A stretch of 44,068 bases of DNA from NCBI GenBank assembly GCA_025459425.1, contig JALOQF010000038.1, positions 1-44,068 of the forward strand, read 5' to 3'. Shown one piece after another: positions 34,726-43,324 of this stretch. Under the pieces are notes generated by a model. The model did not search any database, was not told where the DNA came from, and saw only the letters and a program-made list of their open reading frames with translations. A program made the position numbers and the translations under genes. The number at the start of each line of letters is the position of its first letter. Position 1 is the first letter of the stretch. This DNA comes from Myxococcaceae bacterium (GTDB taxonomy: Bacteria; Myxococcota; Myxococcia; Myxococcales; Myxococcaceae).

Positions 34726-34977
34726 ATGCACCGAATCGTCGCCATCTGCTCCGTCGTTGCCGTCCTCCTCCCCAACTGCGCGGCCATCAAGTCCGGGCTC
34801 GCCAGCGCCAGCGCGTCACGCATTCGTGGCTGCACCGCTGACCAGCTCGACGTCTCGGACACCTACGGCAGCGACCCGGTGAACGGCCCGAAGTGGAAGG
34901 CCACCTGCGGCGCTCAGGTCTACGAGTGCCAGGGCTATATGCAGCTCCCGCAGACGGTGAAGTGCGCCAGACTCTGA
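34726..34977 (+). CDS. Small lipoprotein (83 aa)
   Basis: An 83-aa protein with a signal peptide and lipobox-like VLLPNC (Cys18). The mature part has four further Cys (GC, TCG, YEC and KC) that could form two disulphides. The start at 34726 follows GAGG at 34715-34718. Myxobacterial genomes hold many such small Cys-containing lipoproteins. The function is unknown. It converges with the DUF1552 gene, with a shared hairpin between them. Confidence 0.7.
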   Translation: MHRIVAICSVVAVLLPNCAAIKSGLASASASRIRGCTADQLDVSDTYGSDPVNGPKWKATCGAQVYECQGYMQLPQTVKCARL

Positions 34978-35000
34978 GAATCCGCACACGGCTCATTCCG

Positions 35001-35034
35001 ACGCCCTTCGCGCTCACCACTGCGCGGAGGGCGT
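35001..35034. terminator. Bidirectional hairpin between convergent genes
   Basis: ACGCCCTTCGCGC (35001-35013) pairs with GCGCGGAGGGCGT (35022-35034) over 13 bp with a single wobble position and an 8-nt loop. It lies 23 bp after the small lipoprotein stop and 46 bp from the end of the DUF1552 gene. No long T run is present, only GTTT at 35039-35042. Confidence 0.65.
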
Positions 35035-35079
35035 TGCCGTTTCGAGCGTGCACGAATGGCCGAGCCGTGCGGCGTCGGC

Positions 35080-36414
35080 TCACCCCAGCTCGAGCGGCGT
35101 GGTGTTCTCTTCCGGTGCTCCGAAGGACTCGAGTGGCACCCCCATGACGCGCGCCAGCGCGGTGAAGACGTCGCCCATGCGCCGCTGGCCCTGCGGCACG
35201 GCGCGGTACCGGCCGCCAGCGACGCGCCCGCCGAGCGTGCCCAGCAGCACCACGGGAATCAGCGACGCGCCGTCGTGGTGTTTGCCGCCGCCGCTGTTCA
35301 CCCACACCACCAGCGTGTGGTCGGCCATCGTCTTGCCGGCCTCGGGGACTTCCTTGAGGCGGCCCCACAGGTACGCCAGCTCGGCAGCCTTGAAGCGCAG
35401 AATGGTCCCGATGGCCGCGTCGTGCTGCGCGCGTGTCCACCCCAGGCCGGTGGCGTGGCCGATGTTGAGGTGCGCGTCACCCGGTACGCTCAGGTCGCTC
35501 CAGCCGGCGTTGTGCGCGTCGAAGCCCAGCATCGACAGGTGCACGACGTGCGTGAGCCCGAAGGCGAGCGCGTTGAACGCGAGGTCGGTGTGGGCCCGCA
35601 GCAGCGTCCGGTTGAGCCCCGAGACGCTGGCCAGCATCGCGTCGGGCGCCGCCGGGAGCGCCCGGGTGGCCGACTGCAGCACCGCGAGCTTCTTCGACAG
35701 CTGGTGCTGCGTGGCCCGGCACGACTCGAAGAGCTGCTCGAGCTTGCGGCCCTCGGCGCCACCGAGCCGACGCTTCGCGCGCTCGACATCTCCACAGACG
35801 GTGTCGATGAGGCTCAGCTCGCGCGTCGTTCCCTCGACGGCCCCAAGGCCCTGCACGGGCGCACCGAAGAGGGTCCTCCACGCCTCGATGGGTGACGCGA
35901 ACGCGGGCGCCATGCGGCCCGCCCCATCGGCTGCACAGTTGACGCTCCGGCCTGCCGACGTGGTCGACGGCCCCAGCACCAGCGACGGAAACGCATCGTC
36001 GGCGAAGCGCCGCGCGCCCAGCAGCCGGTCGATGCTGACGCCACCGGGCCGCATGGGCTGGTGCAGCGGCGGCACACACGTGAGCGTGCCCCACCCGTTG
36101 CCGTGCAGGTTGGCGCCGGCGCCGTTGGCGAAGCGCCTGAGAATCGTCAGCTCGGACTGAAAGGGCCGCAGCGGCTCGAGCACCGGCGGCAGGTCCCAGT
36201 CCGTCTCGCTGCGCACCGTCGTGGCCAGCACCTCGCTGTCGCGGGCCATGCCCTGGTGGCCCCAGCCGTTGCCGTCGACGAAGAAGATGATTCGGCGCAC
36301 GTCCATCGGCTCGCCGCGCGCTTCCCGCACCAGCCCACGCATGAGGGGGCCGAGCAGCAGGCTCGATGCGCCCACCCCGAGGGCCTGCAACACGTCCCGA
36401 CGTCCGAGCCTCAT
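35080..36414 (-). CDS. DUF1552 domain-containing exported protein (operon A)
   Basis: A 444-aa protein of the DUF1552 family. The N-terminus GRRDVLQALGVGASSLLLGP resembles a twin-arginine export signal. The mature part has the family landmarks IIFFVDGNGWG (42-52), NGAGANLHG, SIDRLLGARRF, and late VVWVNSGGGKHHDGAS and PVVLLGTLGG, which place it near the alkaline-phosphatase/sulfatase-like fold (related to DUF1501). No activity has been established for the family. Its ATG overlaps the upstream DUF1592 stop by four bases (ATGA), so the two proteins are probably made in fixed ratio. Confidence 0.9.
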   Translation of the reverse strand: MRLGRRDVLQALGVGASSLLLGPLMRGLVREARGEPMDVRRIIFFVDGNGWGHQGMARDSEVLATTVRSETDWDLPPVLEPLRPFQSELTILRRFANGAGANLHGNGWGTLTCVPPLHQPMRPGGVSIDRLLGARRFADDAFPSLVLGPSTTSAGRSVNCAADGAGRMAPAFASPIEAWRTLFGAPVQGLGAVEGTTRELSLIDTVCGDVERAKRRLGGAEGRKLEQLFESCRATQHQLSKKLAVLQSATRALPAAPDAMLASVSGLNRTLLRAHTDLAFNALAFGLTHVVHLSMLGFDAHNAGWSDLSVPGDAHLNIGHATGLGWTRAQHDAAIGTILRFKAAELAYLWGRLKEVPEAGKTMADHTLVVWVNSGGGKHHDGASLIPVVLLGTLGGRVAGGRYRAVPQGQRRMGDVFTALARVMGVPLESFGAPEENTTPLELG

Positions 36415-38087
36415 GGAGCCTCCGGTCTGCGCTCGAGCCAGCGCGGCTGCGACACCACCGCTTGCCAGAGCGCCTTGAAGTCACCGCCCGAGGCGACGAA
36501 CGCACGACGGGCGTCCGAGAGTGCACAGGCATCGGCCGCAGCGGCGTGCTCGGCGTTGACGAAGTCGAAGGCCCAGGTGGCCACGCACCGCTGCACGTCG
36601 ACGCTGCGCGAGAGCCGGTCCACCAGCTCTCCGGCGTTGGCCACCGGCCCATCGGAGCTCACCGTGCCCGCGATGGCCCCGGACGGGTCGATGGGGAACC
36701 CGTCGAGCATCGTGCGCGGCAGCCCCTCGCCGTCGAACGTGTCGAGCGGAAAGCCCAGCGGGTCCATCATCGAATGGCAGCCGGCACAACTCGGCGCGCG
36801 CATGTGCAGCTCGCGCACCTCACGCGGGGACAGCTGCCGGCGCTCCATGCGCTCGAGCGACTCGGTCACCTCGTCGAGGTCGGTGTTGACGCCCACCGGC
36901 GGCTCGGGGAGCGGCGCGCACAACAACCGGTCACGAATGAAGAGCGCCCGCGAGGTGACGCCCGTGCGCGAGACGAGGAAGCCGGGGCGCAGCAGCGCTC
37001 CACGACGCTCGGCGGGCAGCTCGACGCGCGCCCAGGTCGACGTCGACGTCACGCCCGCGTCGGCCACGCCGTACCAGGCCGCCAGGTCTGCGTTCACCCA
37101 ACCCGCAGTCCCACCCAGCCAGGCCTCGACGGTGCGCGCCTCGGGCTCGGCCGCGAAGAAGCTCGAGGTGAGGTCTCGAAAGGCAGCCTCGGAGCGCGCT
37201 CGCACCTGCGGCTTCGAGGTCGCCCGCTCGTTGCCGCGACGGTCCCACGCGCTCTCGTAGGGAACCCATTCGCTGGCGAAGCGCTCGAGGGCCGGCGCGG
37301 TGCGCAGGGACGAGAGGAGCGCCCCGGCCTCGCGCGCCAGGTCGTCTGCGGTGCGCAGCCGGCCACCCGCCGCGGCCGCCGTCAGCGCGGGAGAGGGCGG
37401 CGCATCGGTGAGCGTGTAGGCGAGCCACTCGGCGAGCGCGTAGTCGTCGAGCCGGCCATCGGCGCCGGGCACTTCGAAGCGGAACACCGTCTCGGGCGCC
37501 AGCACGAGGCGACGCAGCGTCAGAGCGAGCGCGTCACGCCGAGGCATCGTCGCGGCCCACGTCGCGAACCCCTCCAGGTAGCGCGACGCCGCCTCGTCCG
37601 ACAGGGGCCGGCGGAAGAGCCGCGCGCCCACCTCTCGCACCACCCGGGCGACGCACGCCTCGTCGGGGCCGGCGGCGATGCAGGCGTCGAGCCGGCCAAG
37701 CGCCTGCGTCGACAGCGTCGCGCTCTGACTCACCATGGCGGCGAAGAAGAGCGGCGTCGCCGCCTCGACGTTCGCCTCGTGCGAGAAGACGTCCGTCTCG
37801 GGCGCCGTCGGTTGGAGCGCGCCGATGATGCCGAGCGTGGTGTTGAAGCGGTTTCGCAGCGGCTGCCAGGTGGCCGGGCGCGCCTGCCCATCGTCGACGC
37901 GGAGCCCGGCCTCGAGCGTGGCCTCGAGCTGGAGCGGCGTGAGGCGACGCAGCCGCGCCGGCGGAGGGGCACACGCCGTCGGGTCGAGCACTTCGACCTC
38001 GTCGCCGGGACCCATGGGCGGCGTCGACAGCTCGGCCACGCCCGTGCAGCCCGTCACCACCAGCGCGGAGAGGATGAGATGACGCAT
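36411..38087 (-). CDS. DUF1592/DUF1588 lipoprotein with CxxCH motif (operon A)
   Basis: A 558-aa lipoprotein (VVTGC, Cys14). It has the DUF1592-DUF1588-DUF1585 order known from planctomycetes and myxobacteria: ARRLFRRPLSD-like block ARLFRRPLSDEAA (about 174-186), LTLRRLVLAPETVFRFE (about 208-224), YALAEWLAYTLTDAPP, then RRGALLRPGFLVSRTG and PSCAGCHSMMDPLGFPLDTFDGEG. The CAGCH motif can bind haem covalently, so it may be a cytochrome-like protein; this is inference. The partner DUF1552 gene follows with an ATGA overlap, and a Cys-rich lipoprotein gene precedes it by 9 bp. Confidence 0.92.
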   Translation of the reverse strand: MRHLILSALVVTGCTGVAELSTPPMGPGDEVEVLDPTACAPPPARLRRLTPLQLEATLEAGLRVDDGQARPATWQPLRNRFNTTLGIIGALQPTAPETDVFSHEANVEAATPLFFAAMVSQSATLSTQALGRLDACIAAGPDEACVARVVREVGARLFRRPLSDEAASRYLEGFATWAATMPRRDALALTLRRLVLAPETVFRFEVPGADGRLDDYALAEWLAYTLTDAPPSPALTAAAAGGRLRTADDLAREAGALLSSLRTAPALERFASEWVPYESAWDRRGNERATSKPQVRARSEAAFRDLTSSFFAAEPEARTVEAWLGGTAGWVNADLAAWYGVADAGVTSTSTWARVELPAERRGALLRPGFLVSRTGVTSRALFIRDRLLCAPLPEPPVGVNTDLDEVTESLERMERRQLSPREVRELHMRAPSCAGCHSMMDPLGFPLDTFDGEGLPRTMLDGFPIDPSGAIAGTVSSDGPVANAGELVDRLSRSVDVQRCVATWAFDFVNAEHAAAADACALSDARRAFVASGGDFKALWQAVVSQPRWLERRPEAP

Positions 38088-38096
38088 GCGGGCTCC

Positions 38097-38633
38097 TCAG
38101 GGGCAGGCGTTGCGCGGGCGCGCCTCGCCGCAGTGCCGCTCGAGCGGGCGGTTGTTCACGCGGTAGAGGCGGCAGCTCAGCTCGTCGGCCGAGAAGGTGG
38201 CGCACGCGGCCATGCACGTGTCCCACCCGGAGTGCACGCAGCCGTACGCCACCTGCACGGCGCAGTTGCGGAACCAGCACGCGCAGTAGACGTGACAGTC
38301 TCCGGCGCGCGCGTCGATGCCGGGCGCCGGGCACGCGCTGAAGCCACCGTCGATGGTGGCCGGGTCGAGCCGCACGCGCACCCCGGCGTCGAGGTCGCAG
38401 AGGGTGGGGCCTCCGTCGGGACGAGCGGCGCCCCCATCGGCGCGACCTCCACCGGCCGCCCGCCCGGCATCGGCTCCCGCGTCGACCGAGGCGTCGACGG
38501 CGGGCCCACCATCTGCCACGAGCTGGCCTGCATCGGCTTCGTCACCCGGCACGGACGTCGCCGCGTCGGGGCCGGGCACCACACCGCCACACCCCAGCAC
38601 GCCGACGACCACCCACCACCCGGCTCCGCGCAT
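38097..38633 (-). CDS. Cys-rich lipoprotein at the head of operon A
   Basis: A 178-aa lipoprotein (VVGVLGC, Cys15). An Asp/Ala/Gly-rich linker (about 20-75) precedes a compact Cys-rich domain (80-178) with about a dozen Cys (CHVYCACWFRNC, CMAACATF, SCRLYR, HCGE) that must be heavily disulphide-bonded. The spacing resembles small extracellular domains of myxobacterial lipoproteins, but I cannot name the family. It is followed by the DUF1592 gene after 9 bp, so it may be a third component of that system. Confidence 0.75.
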   Translation of the reverse strand: MRGAGWWVVVGVLGCGGVVPGPDAATSVPGDEADAGQLVADGGPAVDASVDAGADAGRAAGGGRADGGAARPDGGPTLCDLDAGVRVRLDPATIDGGFSACPAPGIDARAGDCHVYCACWFRNCAVQVAYGCVHSGWDTCMAACATFSADELSCRLYRVNNRPLERHCGEARPRNACP

Positions 38634-39148
38634 GCGCGTGTGGAGGCCACGAGGCGCGAAGGTGGCTCACGGTCGTCGCGCAGAGGCGCGTTGTGGTGAC
38701 TGGGCTTCACTCCGACACGATGGAGCTCGAACACACACCGGCGCCACAACCGGTCCGACCGATTCGGCGCGCGTACGCGAGCCTCGGGCGCGGGGGCTCC
38801 CACGACGCGCGCCGTTCCGGAGCACGTGACGCGAGCGCCGCACTCGAGCCGTTCATCCGCGGCACGACGCGCGTTCGGACACGGCAGCATTCGCGCGGCG
38901 GTGGCCTCGTCGTCGCCAAGGCTCGCGCCCCATTCGGGCGTGTGAGTCCGTGGTGCTGGAGTCCCTGGAGCGACCTCACGGCTGGTGCGCTCGTGTGGTG
39001 CCCGCTCCCCGTCGTCGGTCGCGCTGCTTCGCGCCAGCGCGCGCGCGTCTGACGCCGCTGTCACGGCTCGTCGCCGCCGTTCAGTGAGCGCGCCGTGAAG
39101 AATCGGGTGGATCACTCACCGGTTCGGCTCTTGCTTCGGTGGCGCTGC
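38634..39148. other. Divergent intergenic region of 515 bp
   Basis: This lies between operon A (-) and the DUF2378 gene (+). No gene, strong hairpin or tandem repeat is visible. It must hold the promoters of both units; no box is clear enough to name. Confidence 0.4.
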
Positions 39149-39688
39149 ATGGACGAGCCGTTGGTTTTCCCGGACGCCATTCAGACCCTCGTCGACATCT
39201 GGGCCGACCCGAGCAGCGCCCGTCGTGCCTTCGCCGAGCTGAACGTGCAGGTCGACCGCCTCGAGCCGGCCTACCCAGTCGGCGTCTTCCGCACCCTGCT
39301 CGAACGAACGGCGCGCGCCCGCTTCCCCGAGCTGCCGACCGACGATGCCCTCTTCGAGGTGGGGCGGGCGTCGGTCGAGCCGTACTCGAAGACGGCGCTG
39401 GGCACCGCCATCGCGGCGATGCTGCGGCTCATCGGGCCGGCGCGAGCGCTGCGACGCATCGCGCGCACGCTGCGGTCGACGAACAACTACTCGAACGCCG
39501 AGGTGACCCAGATGGGCGCGACCGAGTTCGAAGTGACGCTCGACCTGGTCGTCTCGCCACCCTACGAGCAGGGCATCATCAGCGCCGGCCTCACGCTCGC
39601 GGGCGCGCGCGACGTGTCGGTGCAGGTGGTGAAGCACGAGGAGACGTTCCAGGGAGAACGCGCGGTCTTCCGCGTTCGTTGGGCGTGA
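39149..39688 (+). CDS. DUF2378 (TIGR02265) family protein
   Basis: A 179-aa cytoplasmic protein of the TIGR02265/DUF2378 family, a set of roughly 180-residue proteins expanded in myxobacteria. Landmarks are YPVGVFRTLLERTARARFPEL near residue 41, ALGTAIAAMLRLIGPARALRRI and RSTNNYSNAEV. The function is unknown. The ATG at 39149 gives the family length; a GTG 54 bases upstream is in frame but adds an unlike basic stretch. It lies between two divergent DUF1592-DUF1552 operons and precedes operon B by 78 bp, so it may share that transcript. Confidence 0.83.
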   Translation: MDEPLVFPDAIQTLVDIWADPSSARRAFAELNVQVDRLEPAYPVGVFRTLLERTARARFPELPTDDALFEVGRASVEPYSKTALGTAIAAMLRLIGPARALRRIARTLRSTNNYSNAEVTQMGATEFEVTLDLVVSPPYEQGIISAGLTLAGARDVSVQVVKHEETFQGERAVFRVRWA

Positions 39689-39766
39689 AACGAACGACAT
39701 GTCGGTGTGTCTGCGCACGCCAAAACGCGGTGAGCCGGTTTTCGGGGAGCTGGCCTCCAGCGCGCC

Positions 39767-41428
39767 ATGCACCGCCGGCTCGTGTCCTTCCTCGTCGTCT
39801 TCGCGGTGGTGGGCTGTGATGGCCGCATCGACGGTGGCCGCCTGCCCGCCGCGCCCGTCGACGCCACACCTGAAGGGGGCCCGCTGCGCACCGACTGCAC
39901 CCAGCCGGCGCCTCCAGGGCGACCGCTGCTGTGGCGGGTGACGGCGGCGCAGTACCAGAACCTCGCCACCGCGCTCGTGATGGGCCGCGTGGCCTCGGCG
40001 CTGACACCGCCCACCGCGGCGGCCGTCGGAGAGCTGCCCTTCGCCGACGAGCCCTCCCTGGGCCGCTACAGCGGGCAGCCGGTGGGCGCGACGGTGCAGG
40101 AAGCGCAGCTCGCGCCGCTCCTCACCTCGGCCAGCACCGCGGGCACGCTCGCCGTCGCGGCGCTCAAGCGTCGCAACGGGCACTGCGTGCAGCAGGGGTA
40201 CCGCATGGGCCTCGCCGCGTGCCTGCGCCAGACGCTCCAGGAGCGCGCGCCCATCGTCCAGGGCCGCGCCCTCGAGCCTGCCGCCATCGACGCCATCGTG
40301 CGCGACGCGGCGGGCACGGTGCCCACCCTCTCCAACGACGAGGCGATGGCGCTCGGCCTCTCGTCGTTGCTGACGTCGCCGTTCGCCCTCTTCCGCCGGG
40401 AGCTGTCACCCGCGCTGTCGGGCGAAGACATCGCCATGGCCATGGCCTTCGCGCTCACCGACGCCCCGCCGGACGAGGCGCTGTGGGCCGCCGCCACCAG
40501 CGGAGCGCTCGCCACCGAAGAAGGCCGCCGCGCGCAGCTCGACCGCCTCTTCGCCGAGCCCGAGCGCCTGCCGGCCCTCGCGCGCTTCCTCGAGGAGCAC
40601 TTCCGCTACACCGAGACGCGCCTGGTGGCGAAGGACCCGGCGAGGTTCCGCTTCCACGACTCGCCCCGGCTCGTCACCGAGGCGCGCCGCCTGGTGTCGC
40701 ACCTGCTCGACACCGCCGCGACGCGCGACTTCCTGAAAGAGACGCTCACCACGCGGGTGGCCTTCGTCTCGCAGACGACGGCGCAGAGCTACGGCCTCAC
40801 CTCGGCGGCCATCATGGCGCCCTCGTCGACGCAGGCGGTGCAGACGCAGCTGGGCCCTGAGCGCGCGGGGCTCCTCACGCACCCGGCGCTGCTGTCGGCC
40901 TTCTCGCACACCGACGAGACCGACCCGGTGAAGCGCGGGCACTTCGTCTCCGAGAGCCTCTTGTGCGTGAAGGTGCCGCCGCTGCCCATCGGCGTGGTGC
41001 CGGCGCTGCCCGACCTCGGGCCCAACGCGACGCCGCGCGACCGCCTGCGCGTGCACAGCCAGGACTCGTGCTGGGGCTGCCACCAGCTGATGGACCCCAT
41101 CGGCCTCGGCATGGAGGACTTCGACCACACCGGCCGCGTGCAGGCGCGTGACGCCAGCGGGCAGCTCGTCGGCACCGGCACGCCGCTCGACCAGCCCTTC
41201 ACCGGCACCGCCGCGTTGGCCGCCAACCTCGCCAGCTCGCCGCTGGTGCACGCCTGCTTCGCGCAGCACCTCCACGCCTTCATCTCGGGTGCGCAGCCCG
41301 TCGCGCAGGACCGCTGCACCGCGCGCGAAGCCGCCGACGCCAGCCTGGAAGCCGGAGGCGACCTGCGGCCCGTCATCGCGGCGTGGTTCTCGAGCCCCAC
41401 CTTCCTCACCCGACAGGAGACGCCATGA
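39767..41428 (+). CDS. DUF1592/DUF1588 lipoprotein with CxxCH motif (operon B)
   Basis: A 553-aa lipoprotein (VFAVVGC, Cys17), paralogous in layout to the protein at 36411-38087. The DUF1592-like block contains LSSLLTSPFALFRREL and IAMAMAFALTDAPPDEALW. The DUF1588 block contains RAGLLTHPALLSAFSHTDETDPVKRG, then DSCWGCHQLMDPIGLGMEDFDHTG with a haem-type CWGCH. The C-terminal part has HACFAQHLHAFISGA, the DUF1585 pattern. Its ATPE/RRPLSD-like segment is weaker than in the paralogue. The next gene starts within its stop (ATGA). Confidence 0.9.
   Translation: MHRRLVSFLVVFAVVGCDGRIDGGRLPAAPVDATPEGGPLRTDCTQPAPPGRPLLWRVTAAQYQNLATALVMGRVASALTPPTAAAVGELPFADEPSLGRYSGQPVGATVQEAQLAPLLTSASTAGTLAVAALKRRNGHCVQQGYRMGLAACLRQTLQERAPIVQGRALEPAAIDAIVRDAAGTVPTLSNDEAMALGLSSLLTSPFALFRRELSPALSGEDIAMAMAFALTDAPPDEALWAAATSGALATEEGRRAQLDRLFAEPERLPALARFLEEHFRYTETRLVAKDPARFRFHDSPRLVTEARRLVSHLLDTAATRDFLKETLTTRVAFVSQTTAQSYGLTSAAIMAPSSTQAVQTQLGPERAGLLTHPALLSAFSHTDETDPVKRGHFVSESLLCVKVPPLPIGVVPALPDLGPNATPRDRLRVHSQDSCWGCHQLMDPIGLGMEDFDHTGRVQARDASGQLVGTGTPLDQPFTGTAALAANLASSPLVHACFAQHLHAFISGAQPVAQDRCTAREAADASLEAGGDLRPVIAAWFSSPTFLTRQETP
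41415..41419 (+). promoter_or_regulatory. Ribosome binding site of the operon B DUF1552 gene
   Basis: AGGAG five bases before ATG 41425. It supports this start over upstream alternatives in the same open frame. Confidence 0.7.
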
Positions 41429-42780
41429 CGTCCTCGCGCCGTACCCTCCTTCAGCGCCTCGGCGTCAGCGCGGGGGGAGCGCTGCTGGCCTCGGTGGTGG
41501 GCCAGCTGCTGCCGGCCCGCGCGCTCGCCAACACGCCACCGCGCCGAAGGCCCTTCATCGTGTTGCTGGTGGGCAACGGCCTGCCTCGCGGGCTGCACCG
41601 GCCAGAGGGCCTGGCGACGACGGGCGCGCTCGACACGCGCACCTTCACGCTGCCCACCGTCTTCGCGGCGCTCGAGCCCTGGCGCGACCGCCTCACCCTC
41701 ATCGACGGCGTCGGCGGCTTCAGCTGGCCCGACAACCACACCAGCAACAGCGGTTTCTTGTCGGCGCGCGCCGAGGTGAACGCCGACCCGGGCCCGCAGG
41801 GCATCACGCTCGACCAGCACCTCGCCATCGAGCGTGCCGACGCCGCGGCGCGTCCCTTCCGCAGCGTGCTGTACGGCGTCGACCGCGGCACCGCCAACAC
41901 CCGCGGCCGGGTCTTCGCGTCGCGCAAGGGCCAGTACGTGCCCTTCGTCGGCAAGCCGACGGCCCTCTTCGAGACGCTCTTCGGCGCCGCCGCGGGCTCG
42001 GTGGAGACGACGAAGCGCAAGCTGAAGGAGCGCGTGCTGCTCGACTCGATGCGCCGCGACCTGGCGACGCTCGACCGCAACCTGCCCGCGTCCGAGAAGG
42101 CGAAGCTCGACGTCTTCGTGCAGAGCATCGACGCGATGGAGCGCCGCGCGATGATGCCGCCTCCCGCGTGCGGCACCGCGCCCGAGCTGCCACCCGACGC
42201 GGGCCTCACCGACGTGCAGTTCTCGCGCATGACGCCGCTGGCTGGCATCGCGCTGACGTGCGGGCTGACCGACGTGGTGGGAATGGCGCTGGGCTGCGGG
42301 CACACGCACCAGGAAGGCGCCGTGCTGTACAGCCCAGCCATCGCCGCCGGCTCGGGCACGCGCTTCGAGCGGGAGAACTGGAACAACAACACCACGACGT
42401 GGGAGCCCTTCGGCGGGCCCATCGAGACGCACGGGCACTCGCCCGTCTACCTCGACGCGATGCGGTGCATCTGGCGCTACGCCATTCGGGAGCTGCGCGT
42501 GCTGGCCGACGCGTTGAGCGCGGTGCCCGTCGACGGCGGCACGCTGTGGGACGACACCACGGTGCTCATCTGCAGCGACAACGGCGATGGGCACCACGCG
42601 GGCCGGCAGCAGTCTCCCTTCGTCGTCATCGGCCCCAGGCGGCCCCAGGCCCTGGCGAGCGGCGGGCGCTACCTGCGCAAGACGTTCCACTTCGGCGCGA
42701 TGCACGCCGCGCTGTGCGCCGAGTTTGGCCTTCCGCCCACCTTCGCCGACCGCACGGCCGAGCCTGCGCTCTTGGCGTGA
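41425..42780 (+). CDS. DUF1552 domain-containing exported protein (operon B)
   Basis: A 451-aa protein with a clear twin-arginine signal (SRRTLLQRLG, hydrophobic core, cleavage near ARALA at residue 35), so it is probably exported folded, perhaps with a bound cofactor. The family landmarks are PFIVLLVGNGLPRG, DRLTLIDGVGGFSWPDNHTS, TLDRNLPASEKAKLD and TVLICSDNGDGHHAGRQQ. His/Asp-rich stretches (CGHTHQEG, ETHGHSPVYLD) suggest metal ligands as in the phosphatase/sulfatase superfamily. The ATG overlaps the DUF1592 stop by four bases. Confidence 0.9.
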   Translation: MTSSRRTLLQRLGVSAGGALLASVVGQLLPARALANTPPRRRPFIVLLVGNGLPRGLHRPEGLATTGALDTRTFTLPTVFAALEPWRDRLTLIDGVGGFSWPDNHTSNSGFLSARAEVNADPGPQGITLDQHLAIERADAAARPFRSVLYGVDRGTANTRGRVFASRKGQYVPFVGKPTALFETLFGAAAGSVETTKRKLKERVLLDSMRRDLATLDRNLPASEKAKLDVFVQSIDAMERRAMMPPPACGTAPELPPDAGLTDVQFSRMTPLAGIALTCGLTDVVGMALGCGHTHQEGAVLYSPAIAAGSGTRFERENWNNNTTTWEPFGGPIETHGHSPVYLDAMRCIWRYAIRELRVLADALSAVPVDGGTLWDDTTVLICSDNGDGHHAGRQQSPFVVIGPRRPQALASGGRYLRKTFHFGAMHAALCAEFGLPPTFADRTAEPALLA

Positions 42781-42789
42781 GGTGGTGTC

Positions 42790-43230
42790 TCAGCCAGCCC
42801 GTCGCCGGGTGGCCTCGCGCTCCACGTCGGCGAGCCACTGCTCGACCAGCGCGTCGAGCGGCGCGAAGAGCGCGCCCAACACGGCCGCTGGCAGCGACGC
42901 CGCCGTCACGGACTCACGCACGGTGACGGTGCTGCCACCCGGGCGGGCCTCGACCTCGAGCTCGAACGTGCCGGTGAAACCGTCTCCTTCGAAGGTGAGG
43001 CGGCGCCGTGACGGCTCGGCCACCTCGGTGCGACGGAAGCGCGTCGTGCGTCCCGCCGCATCGGCTTCGACCCACGTGTCTGGAGCCACGCGCTCCACCT
43101 TGGCGAGCACCACGGCCGGCGGGGCTGAGAGCTGCACGGTGCGAGAGGCCGTTCGAACACGGGGAATACGGGTGGCGAGACCGATGAGGACGAGGGCCAG
43201 GACGATGACGACGACGAGGAGCGCTTTCAT
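42790..43230 (-). CDS. SRPBCC-like membrane-anchored protein
   Basis: A 146-aa protein. An N-terminal hydrophobic helix (3-20) is followed by one START/SRPBCC-like domain: SRTVQLSAPPAVVLAKVERV at the start, a run of strands (FTGTFELEVEARPGGSTVTV) and a C-terminal amphipathic helix (LDALVEQWLADVERE). These folds bind hydrophobic ligands. It converges with operon B, separated by only 9 bp, and diverges from the AraC-type regulator gene with a 94-bp gap. Confidence 0.8.
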   Translation of the reverse strand: MKALLVVVIVLALVLIGLATRIPRVRTASRTVQLSAPPAVVLAKVERVAPDTWVEADAAGRTTRFRRTEVAEPSRRRLTFEGDGFTGTFELEVEARPGGSTVTVRESVTAASLPAAVLGALFAPLDALVEQWLADVEREATRRRAG

Positions 43231-43324
43231 GGCGCCGCGTTGTCGCGTGGGGCGGGGGCCTGCAGCCTGACCTGGCGTGCTTTTTTGCGGCGGGCGGAGC
43301 CGACGATGGCCAGAAAGACGGGCG

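Noticed and set aside
40789..42705. 638-codon minus-strand frame opposite operon B
   Set aside because: It covers two well-recognised genes in antisense and has no start context or motif of its own.
43275..43290. T-run near 43280 as a terminator of the SRPBCC gene
   Set aside because: It lies upstream of that gene's start, not after its stop, and has no stem before it.
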